Source: Hyphomicrobiales bacterium (GTDB lineage Bacteria > Pseudomonadota > Alphaproteobacteria > Rhizobiales > Rhizobiaceae). Taken from it: DNA of 57,364 nt. The notes beneath the pieces are model-generated. The model was not told where the DNA came from and searched no databases. It saw only the letters and a program-made list of their open reading frames with translations. Where the stretch lies: contig UBZP01000023.1 in assembly GCA_900469965.1 (NCBI GenBank), positions 1 to 57,364 on the forward strand. The letters are read 5' to 3'. Of the stretch, positions 45,411 to 54,748 are shown piece after piece (positions within the stretch are counted from its first letter, which is position 1; every line of letters begins with the position of its first letter). The position numbers and the translations under genes were made by a program.

Positions 45411-47300
45411 ATGACGTTGAAGAAGTCCGCGGCGCTCACGGCGCTCTTGATAACCTGCGCCGTTACGGTTGCCGATGTCGCCCCGGCACATGCGGCCCAG
45501 CCGAACCTGCTGGAGCTTCTGTTCGGCAAGCGCAGGCGTCAGGAGCCAGTGCCGCCGCCGGGCGTGAACATGCCGATGGCCGCTCCCGGACCCGCTGTCG
45601 CCGCCAAGCCGGCGCCGCTGCCGAAGGTGAGCGCGCCGAGCTACTATACCTACAAGGCCGACCCGCTGAAGACGATCGCGCTGGACAAGGTCGCCGATCC
45701 GGTGGTGACGGGGTCGATCGACGTCGCGACCGTGGACGCCGCCCCGCACACGCCCGAAAGCGATGTCCGGCGGGAATTCGCCTCGGTGAAGGCGGAGGCT
45801 CCGGCCGAGAGCGCCAGGGCCGTCGAGGAATTCTACAGCCACAATACCGGCCTCATCTGGGTGTCGGGGAGCCAGATCAGCGATCGCGCCCGCGCAGCGC
45901 TGGCCGTGCTCGCGGACGCGGCTTCGACCGGGCTGGACCCGCAGGACTATGCCGTTCAGGTGCCGTCGGCCGTCTTCGACAGCGCCAACATGGCGGCGCG
46001 CTACCAGGAGCTTGCGGCCTTCGAGGTCAACCTGTCCTCGGCTGTCGCCACCTATGTGCTCGACACCGTCCGCGGCCGCATCAACCCCAACCGGATCTCG
46101 GGCTACCACGATTTCGCCCGCAAGGACGTCAACCTGGTGGCGGCGCTGAAGATCCTCTCGATGAGCCCGGACGTCGCGGCCTATTTGAAGAGCCGCGAGC
46201 CGTCCGGCGCCCATTTCCAGGCCCTGAAGGCCGAATTGAAGGCGCTCAAGGCCGAGAGCGACGCATCCGAGCCGGTGGTGATCGCGCCCGGCACGCTGAT
46301 GAAGCCGGGAGAGAGCAACCCCGAACTGGCAAACATCGTCAAGGGCGTCGTCAAGCACGGTTCCGATGCGCTCAGGAGCGAACAGGCCGCCACGATCGCC
46401 GCCTACAAGGGCACGCCGGACTACACGCCCGAACTGGTCGCCCTCGTCGAGGCCTTCCAGAAGGAGCGCGGGCTGAAGGCGGACGGGATCGTCGGCCAGG
46501 CGACGATCCGCCATCTCGTCGGCGGCGACAGCGTCGCCGACAGGATCTTCAAGGTCCAGGTGGCGATGGAGCAGGCGCGCTGGTTGCCGGCCGAACTCGG
46601 CTCGCGCTACGTCTTCATCAACCAGCCGGCCTTCATGGCCTACTACCACGACCAGGACATGGAGAAGTTCTCCATGCGCGTGGTCGTCGGCTCGAAGTCG
46701 AACCAGACCTATTTCTTCGAGGACGAGATCCAGACGGTCGAGTACAACCCGTACTGGGGCGTGCCGCAGTCGATCATCATCAACGAGATGCTGCCGAAGC
46801 TGCGCTCCGACCCGTCCTATCTCGACCGGCTCGGCTACCAGGTCGAGCTCAACGGCCGGGCGGTCTCGTCGTCGCAGATCAACTGGGGCTCGACGAAGGG
46901 CGTCTCCGTCCGCCAACCGCCCGGCGACGACAATGCGCTCGGCGAATTGAAGATCCTGTTCCCGAACGCGCATGCGATCTACATGCACGACACGCCGTCC
47001 AAGAGCTATTTCAAGAAGGACATGCGGGCGCTGAGCCACGGCTGCGTGCGTCTGGCCGATCCGCGGCTGATGGCGGCGGCGGTGCTCGGCACGAGCGTGG
47101 AGCAGGTCGGCGCGGAAATCGCCAAGGGGCGCAACAAGGCCGTCAGCGTGCCCGAGCGCATCCCGGTCTACGTGTCCTATTTCACCGCATGGCCGAACAA
47201 GGACGGCAAGGTCGAGTTCTTCGACGACGTCTACGGTCGCGACGCCTACATGCGCAAGGCCATGGAAGCGACGCGTCAGGTCCGCCAGGCCCAGAGCTGA
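45411..47300 (+). CDS. YcbB-type L,D-transpeptidase
   Basis: A 629-residue exported cell-wall enzyme that makes 3-3 cross-links in peptidoglycan, a main cross-link type in Rhizobiales. It has a signal peptide (about residues 1-27, cut after AHA), a Pro/Ala linker, a scaffold domain, a peptidoglycan-binding domain (about 340-375, LVALVEAFQKERGLKADGIV), and a YkuD catalytic domain with SHGCVRLADP, where Cys545 is the nucleophile. The length and layout match YcbB (LdtD) rather than short YkuD proteins. ATG 45411 opens the signal peptide. A terminator follows. Confidence 0.95.
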   Translation: MTLKKSAALTALLITCAVTVADVAPAHAAQPNLLELLFGKRRRQEPVPPPGVNMPMAAPGPAVAAKPAPLPKVSAPSYYTYKADPLKTIALDKVADPVVTGSIDVATVDAAPHTPESDVRREFASVKAEAPAESARAVEEFYSHNTGLIWVSGSQISDRARAALAVLADAASTGLDPQDYAVQVPSAVFDSANMAARYQELAAFEVNLSSAVATYVLDTVRGRINPNRISGYHDFARKDVNLVAALKILSMSPDVAAYLKSREPSGAHFQALKAELKALKAESDASEPVVIAPGTLMKPGESNPELANIVKGVVKHGSDALRSEQAATIAAYKGTPDYTPELVALVEAFQKERGLKADGIVGQATIRHLVGGDSVADRIFKVQVAMEQARWLPAELGSRYVFINQPAFMAYYHDQDMEKFSMRVVVGSKSNQTYFFEDEIQTVEYNPYWGVPQSIIINEMLPKLRSDPSYLDRLGYQVELNGRAVSSSQINWGSTKGVSVRQPPGDDNALGELKILFPNAHAIYMHDTPSKSYFKKDMRALSHGCVRLADPRLMAAAVLGTSVEQVGAEIAKGRNKAVSVPERIPVYVSYFTAWPNKDGKVEFFDDVYGRDAYMRKAMEATRQVRQAQS

Positions 47301-47336
47301 GTGGACCCCGCCTTTCGCAGTCGGGACCCGTAAGAT

Positions 47337-47371
47337 GAAAACGGCCCGCTCCCGTTTCCGGGGCGGGCCGT
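47337..47371. terminator. Bidirectional terminator between the transpeptidase gene and gph
   Basis: ACGGCCCGC at 47341-47349 pairs with GCGGGCCGT at 47363-47371, with CCCG/CGGG extending the stem. AAAA before it gives a T run on the minus strand, so it ends gph well; on the plus strand the tail is weaker (TCTGATT). Confidence 0.85.
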
Positions 47372-47393
47372 CTGATTCGATGGTGCGCGTGCG

Positions 47394-48080
47394 TCAGGCG
47401 GCGGCGGCGCGGGCGATCAGGCTCTCGACCAGCTCGGGATGAAGCTCGTCGAAGCTCTCGATGATGTGGGTCGGCTCCAGGGCGGCGATCGCGACGTCGG
47501 AATAGCCGAAGGGGACGCCGATCGAGGGGACGCCCGCATTGCGCGCAACGAGCATGTCGTTGAGGCTGTCGCCGATCATCACCGAGCGCGTAGGGTCGCC
47601 GCCGGCGAGGCGGACCGTCTCCAGCAGGTGGGCGGCATCCGGCTTGCGCACGGCAAAGGTGTCGCCGCCGGTGATCGCCGCGAAGCGCTTCGTCAGCCCG
47701 AGCCCGTCGAGCAGGCGCCTGGCCAGCCCCTCCATCTTGTTGGTGCAGACCGCGAGGCGGAAACCGGCCGCCTGCAGCCGGTCGAGGGCTGCGACGAGGC
47801 CGGGGTAGGGCAGGGATGCACCCGGCATGCCTTGCCCGTAGTGCTCGACGAAGACCTCGAGCATCCCCGGCAGCTCGTCATCGGCAAGCCGCCCGCCGCG
47901 CAGTTCGAAGGCGCGCCGGATCATCACCTGCCCGCCATGGCCGACGAGATGGGTGAGGTCGGAATAGCTGACCGGGGCGAGCCCGGCGGTGGCGATCGTG
48001 TGGTTGAGGCTGCTGATGAGATCGGGGGCGGTATCGATAAGGGTTCCGTCCAGATCGAAGACGACGAGGGGAGCGGTCAC
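47394..48080 (-). CDS. gph: Gph, phosphoglycolate phosphatase (HAD family)
   Basis: A 228-residue HAD hydrolase that removes phosphate from 2-phosphoglycolate formed in DNA 3'-end repair or by oxygenase reactions. HAD motif I VFDLDGTLIDTAPDL, motif II AVCTNK, and motifs III/IV KPDAAHLLETV and MIGDSLNDMLVARNAGVPSI are all clear, and the helical cap is of Gph size. GTG 48080 is the start: AAGGA lies about seven bases upstream, and the nearby ATG is out of frame. Divergent from rpiA. Confidence 0.93.
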   Translation of the reverse strand: MTAPLVVFDLDGTLIDTAPDLISSLNHTIATAGLAPVSYSDLTHLVGHGGQVMIRRAFELRGGRLADDELPGMLEVFVEHYGQGMPGASLPYPGLVAALDRLQAAGFRLAVCTNKMEGLARRLLDGLGLTKRFAAITGGDTFAVRKPDAAHLLETVRLAGGDPTRSVMIGDSLNDMLVARNAGVPSIGVPFGYSDVAIAALEPTHIIESFDELHPELVESLIARAAAA

Positions 48081-48301
48081 GACATGTCCTTGTGCTGAAG
48101 CCGTTGCAAAGCAGGTAAGGGATGGCGCCGGCGATTGCAATTGCCAAGGCGGACGCTTCCCTTCGGGCCCCTGCGGCCGGACGCTGGGTCCGGTCGGTCC
48201 GGGACGGCGAATTTGGCTTTCGTTCCCGCGTGATGGCGTGTAAGTGTCGGTCCGCACGGCTGCCGGGCGACGGCAGGGTTTTTGAGAGGAGCTCGAGGCG
48301 G

Positions 48302-49000
48302 ATGGACGCCCGCGAAATGAAGATCAAGGCTGCGGCCGCAGCACTCTCCTATGTCGAGGACGGCATGCGTCTCGGCATCGGCACGGGTTCGACCGCGGAG
48401 GAGTTCGTGCGGTTGCTGGCGGAACGGGTGGCAAACGGCATGTCGGTCGTCGGCGTGCCGACGTCTGAGCGCACGGCCCGGCTCTGCGTGGAGCTCGGCG
48501 TGCCGCTGATGTCGCTGGACGAGCTTCCGGAGCTCGACCTGACCATCGACGGCGCCGACGAGGTGGACGGCAAGCTGCGCCTGATCAAGGGCGGCGGCGG
48601 CGCCCTGCTGCGCGAGAAGATCGTCGCAGCCGCATCCACCCGCATGATCGTCATCGCCGACGAGAGCAAGGTGGTCGAGACGCTGGGCGCCTTCAAGCTG
48701 CCGATCGAGGTCAATCCGTTCGGCATGGTGGCCACGCGAATCGCCATCGAGAAGCTCGCCGCAAGGCTCGGCCTTTCCGGCGCGATCGAGCCGCGCCAGT
48801 CCGGCGACGGCATCTTCACGACCGACGGCGGGCACTATATTCTGGACGCATCATTTGGCCGTATTCCTGATGCAGAGGCGCTGGCAAGCGCCTTGAACGC
48901 GATCCCGGGCGTCGTGGAGCACGGCTTGTTCATCAACATGGCGTCGATTGCCATCATTGCCGGACCGGCAGGTGCGCGGACGCTGAAAGCGGACAATTAG
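48302..49000 (+). CDS. rpiA: RpiA, ribose-5-phosphate isomerase A
   Basis: RpiA interconverts ribose 5-phosphate and ribulose 5-phosphate in the pentose phosphate pathway. The 232-residue protein has [35 protein letters not shown] followed by GGALLREKI, and [11 protein letters not shown], matching the active site. AGGAG lies upstream of the ATG. The DUF2059 gene starts nine bases after its stop and gor follows; this run is conserved in related rhizobia, as I recall, but the DUF2059-gor gap holds a terminator. Confidence 0.97.
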   Translation: MDAREMKIKAAAAALSYVEDGMRLGIGTGSTAEEFVRLLAERVANGMSVVGVPTSERTARLCVELGVPLMSLDELPELDLTIDGADEVDGKLRLIKGGGGALLREKIVAAASTRMIVIADESKVVETLGAFKLPIEVNPFGMVATRIAIEKLAARLGLSGAIEPRQSGDGIFTTDGGHYILDASFGRIPDAEALASALNAIPGVVEHGLFINMASIAIIAGPAGARTLKADN

Positions 49001-49009
49001 ACAGGAGCA

Positions 49010-49555
49010 ATGACCAAAATGACCATTTTTGCCGGCCTTGGCCGCACGCTTGCCGCAACGCTCGTCGCTTCGGTCGCCTTCGCGGGCTCCGTGGCGGCAC
49101 AGGACGCCACGCCGGAGCAGGTCCAGGCCGCCCGCGCGGCCATGACCGCGCTGAACGCGACCGGCCAGTTCGACGCCATCCTGCCGCAGATCGCGGAGCG
49201 CCTGAAGGGCACCCTCATCCAGTCTTCGCCGAACTTCGGCGACCTGATCAACAAGACCGTCGACGAGGAAGCCCTGGCGCTGGCGCCGCGTCGCGCCGAC
49301 CTCGAGCGCGAAGTCGCCAACATCTACGCCAAGACCTTCACCGTCGAGGAGCTGAACGCGATCGCCGCCTTCTACGGCTCGGAAGCGGGCAAGAAGCTGC
49401 TGCAGTCCGGCCCGCTCGCCGCGCGCGAAGTGATGAAGGCCGCCGACATCTGGGCGTCCGGCATCTCGCGCGACCTTGCCGTCAACAGCGACAAGAAGCT
49501 CGAAGCCGAGATCGGCGCGCAGAAGAAGGCCGAGGGCCAGCAGCAGCCCCAATAA
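49010..49555 (+). CDS. DUF2059 family exported protein
   Basis: A 181-residue protein with a signal peptide (about residues 1-30, ending SVAAQDA) and a helical DUF2059 domain (YAKTFTVEELNAIAAFYGSE, then AGKKLLQ) with a Gln/Lys-rich tail. It should be periplasmic. Function is unknown. The start is ambiguous: ATG 49010 lies very close to AGGAG, while ATG 49019 has a spacing of about 11. It is co-transcribed with rpiA and followed by a strong terminator. Confidence 0.88.
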   Translation: MTKMTIFAGLGRTLAATLVASVAFAGSVAAQDATPEQVQAARAAMTALNATGQFDAILPQIAERLKGTLIQSSPNFGDLINKTVDEEALALAPRRADLEREVANIYAKTFTVEELNAIAAFYGSEAGKKLLQSGPLAAREVMKAADIWASGISRDLAVNSDKKLEAEIGAQKKAEGQQQPQ

Positions 49556-49585
49556 GGCGCGAGCCGCTCGCCAATCGGTTTTGCG

Positions 49586-49615
49586 AAGCCCGGAGCGATC
49601 CGGGCTTTTCTTTTT
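49586..49615 (+). terminator. Terminator after the DUF2059 gene
   Basis: AAGCCCGGA, loop GCGA, TCCGGGCTT, then TTCTTTTT. A perfect 9-bp stem 30 bp after the stop. The same GCGA loop appears in the terminator at 33835. Confidence 0.93.
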
Positions 49616-49700
49616 CGCATGCCAGCACCTATATCTCTGCCGGCGGCGCGAAGTCCCGCGCGCCGTGCCTTCCCGTCAATCCTAAAATCCGGAGTGCCCG

Positions 49701-51089
49701 ATGCCTGCTTTCGACTATGACCTCTTCGTGATCGGTGGCGGCTCGGGCGGCGTTAGAAGCGGGCGCCTGGCCGCGGCCATGGGCAAGAAGGTGGCGATCG
49801 CCGAGGAGTTCCGCTTCGGCGGAACCTGCGTCATCCGCGGCTGCGTGCCGAAGAAGCTCTATGTCTACGCCTCGCAGTTCGGCGAGCATTTCGAGGACGC
49901 AGCCGGCTTCGGCTGGACCGCCGGAGAGGCGCATTTCGACTGGAAGAAACTGGTCGCCGCCAAGGAGCAGGAGATCACGCGGCTGGAGGGGCTCTACCGC
50001 AAGGGGCTGGACACCTCCGGCGCGGAGATCCTCGATACGCGGGCGGTGCTGGTCGGCCCGAACACGATCCGGCTTGCGGCGACCGACAGGCTGGTTACGG
50101 CGGAACGCATCCTGATCGCGACCGGCGGTCATCCGGCGCCGCACAAGGACCTGCCGGGCCACGAACTCTGCATCACCTCCAACGAGGCCTTCGACCTGCC
50201 GGCGCTGCCGAAGTCGATCCTGATCGCCGGCGGCGGCTACATCGCCGTCGAGTTCGCCAACATCTTCCACGGGCTGGGCGTCGAGACGACGCTGATCTAC
50301 CGCGGCAAGGAAATCCTTTCGCGCTTCGACCACGACATGCGCCAGGGCCTGCACAAGGCGATGGAAGGCAAGGGCATCCGCATCCTCTGCGAGGATATCC
50401 TGCAGGAAATCGTCGAAGGCGCCGACGGCCGGCGGCAGGTGCGGACGCTGAAGGGCGAGGCGCTGGTCGTCGACCAGGTCATGCTGGCGCTCGGGCGCGT
50501 TCCCAACACCACCGACCTCGGGCTGGAGACGGCCGGCGTCGAGACGGACCAGAAGGGAGCGATCGTGGTCGACGCATACTCGCGCACGAATGTTCCCGGC
50601 ATCTTCGCGATCGGCGACGTCACCGACCGCGTGCAGCTGACGCCGGTCGCGATCCACGAGGCGATGTGCTTCATCGAGACCGAGTTCCGCGGGCGCCCGA
50701 CCTCGCCGGATCACGACCTGATCCCGACGGCGGTGTTCTCGCAGCCCGAGATCGGCACCGTCGGCATGAGCGAGGAGGCGGCGGCGAAGGCCTTTGCCGA
50801 GCTCGAGGTCTACCGCGCCGAGTTCCGCCCGATGAAGGCGACGCTCTCGGGACGCCAGGAGAAGACGATCATGAAGATCGTGGTCAATGCGGCGGACCGG
50901 AAGGTGCTGGGCGTGCACGTGCTCGGCCACGACGCCGGCGAGATGGCGCAGCTTCTCGGCATCGCGCTGAAGGCGGGCTGCACGAAGGACGACTTCGACC
51001 GGACGATGGCGGTGCATCCGACAGCGGCCGAGGAGCTGGTGACGATGTACCAGCCGAGCTACCGGATCCGCAACGGCGAGAAGCTCTGA
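49701..51089 (+). CDS. gor: Gor, glutathione-disulfide reductase
   Basis: Gor reduces glutathione disulfide with NADPH using FAD, keeping the cytoplasm reduced. The 462-residue protein has the FAD motif GGGSGGVRSGRLAA, the redox-active disulfide GGTCVIRGCVPKKL, the second dinucleotide motif IAGGGYIAVEFANIF, GIFAIGDVTDRVQLTPVA, and the C-terminal active-site base HPTAAEE. Its nearest relative in the window is sthA, of the same flavoprotein superfamily but lacking the Cys pair. It has its own 145-bp upstream gap containing the previous terminator. Confidence 0.97.
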   Translation: MPAFDYDLFVIGGGSGGVRSGRLAAAMGKKVAIAEEFRFGGTCVIRGCVPKKLYVYASQFGEHFEDAAGFGWTAGEAHFDWKKLVAAKEQEITRLEGLYRKGLDTSGAEILDTRAVLVGPNTIRLAATDRLVTAERILIATGGHPAPHKDLPGHELCITSNEAFDLPALPKSILIAGGGYIAVEFANIFHGLGVETTLIYRGKEILSRFDHDMRQGLHKAMEGKGIRILCEDILQEIVEGADGRRQVRTLKGEALVVDQVMLALGRVPNTTDLGLETAGVETDQKGAIVVDAYSRTNVPGIFAIGDVTDRVQLTPVAIHEAMCFIETEFRGRPTSPDHDLIPTAVFSQPEIGTVGMSEEAAAKAFAELEVYRAEFRPMKATLSGRQEKTIMKIVVNAADRKVLGVHVLGHDAGEMAQLLGIALKAGCTKDDFDRTMAVHPTAAEELVTMYQPSYRIRNGEKL

Positions 51090-51201
51090 GGCGGCGGAAG
51101 CCCCGCTAGGCAAGCGGGACTTTCCGGTTTATAAGCCCGCATCCTAATGAAAGCGGGCGTGCGGACCTCTTGTCGCGCATGCCCCGAAACAGGTGAACGA
51201 G

Positions 51202-52575
51202 ATGGCACAGAATTGGACCCCGAACAGCTGGCGGCAGAAGCCGATCCAGCAGGTGCCGGACTACCCGGACGCTGCGGCACTGGCCGCGACCGAGGAGCAG
51301 CTCGCCTCGTATCCGCCGCTCGTTTTCGCCGGCGAGGCCCGGCGCCTGAAGAGCGCGCTGGCCAACGTCGCCGAAGGCAAGGGCTTCCTGCTGCAGGGCG
51401 GCGACTGCGCCGAGAGCTTCGCCGAACACGGCGCCGACACGATCCGCGACTTCTTCCGCGCCTTCCTGCAGATGGCCGTCGTGCTGACGTTCGGCGCGCA
51501 GAAGCCGGTGGTCAAGGTCGGCCGCATCGCCGGCCAGTTCGCCAAGCCGCGCTCCTCGAACGTCGAGAAGCAGGGCGAGGTGACGCTGCCGTCCTACCGC
51601 GGCGACATCATCAACGGCATCGAGTTCACCGAGGAAGCCCGGATTCCCAATCCGGAACGCCAGATCATGGCCTACCGGCAGTCGGCCGCGACGCTGAACC
51701 TGCTGCGCGCCTTCGCCATGGGCGGCTATGCCAACCTGGAGAACGTGCACCAGTGGATGCTCGGCTTCGTCAAGGACAGCCCGCAGGCCGAGCGCTACCG
51801 CAAGCTGGCGCACCGGATCTCCGAGACGATGGACTTCATGAAGGCGATCGGCATCACCGCCGAGAACCATCCCGCACTGCGCGAGACGGACTTCTTCACC
51901 AGCCACGAGGCGCTGCTGCTCGGCTATGAGCAGGCGCTGACCCGCGTCGATTCGACCTCGGGCGACTGGTATGCCACCTCCGGCCACATGATCTGGATCG
52001 GCGACCGCACCCGCCAGGCCGACCATGCCCATGTCGAATATTGCCGCGGCATCAAGAACCCGATCGGGCTGAAGTGCGGACCGTCGCTGACGGCCGACGG
52101 CCTCATCGAGCTCATCGACCTGCTGAACCCGGCCAACGAGGCCGGCCGGCTGACGCTGATCTGCCGCTTCGGCCACGACAAGGTCGCCGAGAACCTGCCG
52201 CGCCTCATCCGCGCGGTCGAGCGCGAGGGCAAGAAGGTCGTCTGGTCCTGCGATCCGATGCATGGCAACACGATCACGCTCAACAACTACAAGACCCGCC
52301 CGTTCGAGCGGATCCTGTCGGAAGTCGAGAGCTTCTTCCAGATCCATCGCTCCGAGGGTACGCATCCGGGCGGCATCCATATCGAGATGACCGGCAAGGA
52401 CGTCACCGAATGCACCGGCGGCGCCCGTGCCCTGTCGGGCGACGACCTGGCGGACCGCTACCATACGCATTGCGATCCGCGCCTGAACGCCGACCAGGCA
52501 CTCGAGCTGGCCTTCCTGCTGGCCGAGCGCCTGAAGAGCAGCCTGGACGAGAAACGCATGGTCGTGAACGGCTGA
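51202..52575 (+). CDS. aroG: Class II 3-deoxy-7-phosphoheptulonate synthase (DAHP synthase)
   Basis: This enzyme condenses phosphoenolpyruvate and erythrose 4-phosphate, committing carbon to aromatic amino acids. The 457-residue protein is of the plant/bacterial class II type, with [64 protein letters not shown] and [12 protein letters not shown] 51202 matches the family start; a GTG at 51193 adds three residues. A GCCCGC/GCGGGC inverted repeat (about 51153-51176) lies in the leader, without an evident aromatic leader peptide. A strong terminator follows. Confidence 0.96.
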   Translation: MAQNWTPNSWRQKPIQQVPDYPDAAALAATEEQLASYPPLVFAGEARRLKSALANVAEGKGFLLQGGDCAESFAEHGADTIRDFFRAFLQMAVVLTFGAQKPVVKVGRIAGQFAKPRSSNVEKQGEVTLPSYRGDIINGIEFTEEARIPNPERQIMAYRQSAATLNLLRAFAMGGYANLENVHQWMLGFVKDSPQAERYRKLAHRISETMDFMKAIGITAENHPALRETDFFTSHEALLLGYEQALTRVDSTSGDWYATSGHMIWIGDRTRQADHAHVEYCRGIKNPIGLKCGPSLTADGLIELIDLLNPANEAGRLTLICRFGHDKVAENLPRLIRAVEREGKKVVWSCDPMHGNTITLNNYKTRPFERILSEVESFFQIHRSEGTHPGGIHIEMTGKDVTECTGGARALSGDDLADRYHTHCDPRLNADQALELAFLLAERLKSSLDEKRMVVNG

Positions 52576-52650
52576 TCGCCTTTCGTTCACGGTTTGGTGC
52601 CGTCCATCAACGGCATTGAAAAGACTGATGAATTTTCTGCATTTGACAGG

Positions 52651-52684
52651 ACCGGGCCGGCTGCCGAAGCTGGCCCGGTTTTTT
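52651..52684 (+). terminator. Terminator after the DAHP synthase gene
   Basis: ACCGGGCC at 52651-52658 pairs with GGCCCGGT at 52672-52679 and is followed by six T. It lies about 75 bp after the stop. Confidence 0.93.
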
Positions 52685-52737
52685 GTTGCCCAGCGTCAGG
52701 CGCAAGGACCACAAGAAGAAGCAGGGAAGGGGACCTG

Positions 52738-53133
52738 ATGGCCGAGATTCACACCGGGCACTGCCTTTGCGGCAGCGTCCGCTTTCGCACGAAGGGGCCG
52801 TTGCGCGAGGTGATCGCCTGCCATTGCAGCCAGTGCCGCCGGCAGACCGGGCACTATTATGCCGCGACGAACGTGCCGGACGAAAACCTCGAGATCGAGG
52901 GCGGCGAGAACATCACCTGGTATCGCGCCAGCGACACGGCCGGGCGCGGCTTCTGCCGGACCTGCGGCTCGGCCCTGTTCTGGAAGGGCGACCGCTCCGA
53001 CTACACGTCGATCATGGCCGGCGCCTTCGACCAGCCGACCGGGCTGAAGATCGGCTTCCACATCTTTTGCGCCGACAAGGGCGATTACTACGACATTGAG
53101 GACGACGCCCGCCAGTTCCCGCAAGGATACTGA
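52738..53133 (+). CDS. GFA family (glutathione-dependent formaldehyde-activating-like) protein
   Basis: A 131-residue zinc protein of the GFA fold. Cys motifs are GHCLCGSVRF, CHCSQCRRQTGHYY and GFCRTCGSALFW, giving the structural and catalytic zinc sites. Named for glutathione-dependent formaldehyde-activating enzyme, most members have no proven activity. AAGGGGA precedes the ATG by four to five bases. It converges with sthA, 18 bp from its stop. Confidence 0.92.
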   Translation: MAEIHTGHCLCGSVRFRTKGPLREVIACHCSQCRRQTGHYYAATNVPDENLEIEGGENITWYRASDTAGRGFCRTCGSALFWKGDRSDYTSIMAGAFDQPTGLKIGFHIFCADKGDYYDIEDDARQFPQGY

Positions 53134-53151
53134 GATCCGCCCCGGGGCAAG

Positions 53152-54600
53152 CTACTTGCGTTGCGCAGCGCTCTTGGCCGGCGGCGCCTCCGCCATCTCC
53201 TGCGGCCTGATCTCGCCCATGCGGTTCCAGGCGTCGAGCCCGGCGATCTTGTAGGCTTCGGCGAGCGTCGGATAGTTGAAGGTGTTCTCGACGAAATATT
53301 CGACGGTGCCCTTCAGGTTCAGCACCGCCTGGCCGATGTGCACGAGCTCGGTCGCACCTTCGCCGACGATGTGAACGCCGAGGAGCCGCCGCGTCTTGAG
53401 CGAGAAGATCATCTTCAGCAGCCCCGAATCGAGCCCCATGATGTGGCCGCGCGAGGTCTCGCGGAACCGTGCGATGCCGCATTCGTAGGGGATGCCGCGC
53501 TGCTTGACCTCTTCCTCGGTCAGCCCGCAGGTGGAGATTTCCGGCACCGCGTAGATGCCGTAGGGGAAGTACTTCTGCGGTTCCTTGGCGATGGCGCCGA
53601 CCGCCACGCGTGCGGCGACGCGGCCCTGTTCCATCGAGGTGGAGGCGAGGCTGGGGAAGCCGACGACGTCGCCGGCGGCAAAGACGTGCGGCACTGCCGT
53701 CTGGAACGTCTCCAGATTGACCTTCAGCCGCCCGCGGTCGTCGGCTTCCAGCCCGGCTGCGGCGAGATTCAGCGTGTCGGTCGCGCCCATGCGGCCGGCG
53801 GCATAGAGCACCATGTCGGTGACGACCGTGCGGCCGTTGTCGAGCGTGATCGCGCACTTGCCGTTGTCCAGCTTCTCGATCCTGTCGGCCTTGGTGCCGA
53901 GCAGGAGCTTCATGTTGCGGTCGCGCAGCTGGTAGGTGAAATCCTCGACGATCTCGCGATCGATGAAATCGAGGATCGTCGACTTCGGGTCGATGACGGT
54001 GACCTGGGCGTCGAGCGCGCTGAAGATCGTCGCATACTCGATGCCGATCACGCCCGCGCCGATCACGGCGAGCGAGCGCGGCAGCTCCTCGATCTCCAGC
54101 AGTTCGTCGCTGTCGAGGATCGTCTTGCCGTCGAAGGGAATGCTTGCGGGGCGATAGGGCTTGGTGCCGACCGCGAGCATGATGCTCTTGCCCGAGACCT
54201 GGACGATCTCGCCGTCGTCCTTGACGATCTGCAGCGTCTCCGGCGTCAGGAAGCTCGCCTTGCCGCGGATGAGCTGGACGCGGTTGCGGGCGAACTGGTG
54301 CTCCAGCACCTCGACCTCGTGGTCGAGCGTGATGATCAGGCGGCGGCGCAGGTCCTCGGCGCTGATCTCCTGCTTCACCCGGTAGGCGCGCCCGTAGAAG
54401 CCGCGTTCGCGCCAGCCGGTCAGGTTGAGCGCCGTCTCGCGCAGGGTCTTGGACGGGATGGTGCCGGTGTGCACGGAGACGCCGCCGACCCTCTTGCCCT
54501 GCTCGATGACGAGAACCTTGTGGCCGAGCTTGGCGGCCTGGATCGCCCCCCTGCGACCGGCGGGGCCGCTGCCGACGACGACGAGATCAAATTGCTGCAT
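53152..54600 (-). CDS. sthA: SthA, soluble (Si-specific) NAD(P)+ transhydrogenase
   Basis: A 482-residue flavoprotein that passes hydride between NADPH and NAD+ in the cytoplasm. FAD motif VVVGSGPAGRRGAIQAAKLG opens the protein. Where disulfide reductases have the Cys pair, this has GGVSVHTGTIPSKTLRE with no Cys at either position, as expected of a transhydrogenase. AVIGAGVIGIEYATIFSAL is the NAD(P) motif, and the dimerisation domain ends with YPTLAEAYKIAGLDAWNR. The start at 54600 has GGAAG about seven bases upstream. A long palindrome lies in its upstream region. Confidence 0.95.
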   Translation of the reverse strand: MQQFDLVVVGSGPAGRRGAIQAAKLGHKVLVIEQGKRVGGVSVHTGTIPSKTLRETALNLTGWRERGFYGRAYRVKQEISAEDLRRRLIITLDHEVEVLEHQFARNRVQLIRGKASFLTPETLQIVKDDGEIVQVSGKSIMLAVGTKPYRPASIPFDGKTILDSDELLEIEELPRSLAVIGAGVIGIEYATIFSALDAQVTVIDPKSTILDFIDREIVEDFTYQLRDRNMKLLLGTKADRIEKLDNGKCAITLDNGRTVVTDMVLYAAGRMGATDTLNLAAAGLEADDRGRLKVNLETFQTAVPHVFAAGDVVGFPSLASTSMEQGRVAARVAVGAIAKEPQKYFPYGIYAVPEISTCGLTEEEVKQRGIPYECGIARFRETSRGHIMGLDSGLLKMIFSLKTRRLLGVHIVGEGATELVHIGQAVLNLKGTVEYFVENTFNYPTLAEAYKIAGLDAWNRMGEIRPQEMAEAPPAKSAAQRK

Positions 54601-54702
54601 GGGGTGCTTCCGGGTCCGATGGAATCTTTTGCGTTGCGGCATTTCCAGCCGCCGTAGCTATAGCCTCTCTGTGATGGCTTAACAAAGCCTTCGCGCTCTT
54701 GT

Positions 54703-54733
54703 TGCGACGCAAGAAAAATTTCTGTGCGTCGCA
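54703..54733. promoter_or_regulatory. 31-bp near-perfect palindrome between radC and sthA
   Basis: TGCGACGCA at 54703-54711 and TGCGTCGCA at 54725-54733 are exact complements. The centre AGAAA-AA-TTTCT continues the symmetry with a single extra G. It is 103 bp upstream of sthA and 16 bp past the radC stop, so it may be an sthA operator or the radC 3' hairpin. Confidence 0.55.
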
Positions 54734-54748
54734 CTGCGCGATCACGGA

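Noticed and set aside
44887-45414. Possible 175-residue gene between fumC and the transpeptidase gene
   Set aside because: The Arg-rich product has no family features, no good ribosome-binding site, and overlaps the fumC start.
51147-51201. Leader peptide attenuator upstream of the DAHP synthase gene
   Set aside because: The short frame there has no run of Phe, Tyr or Trp codons, and the single GCCCGC/GCGGGC repeat offers no alternative pairing.
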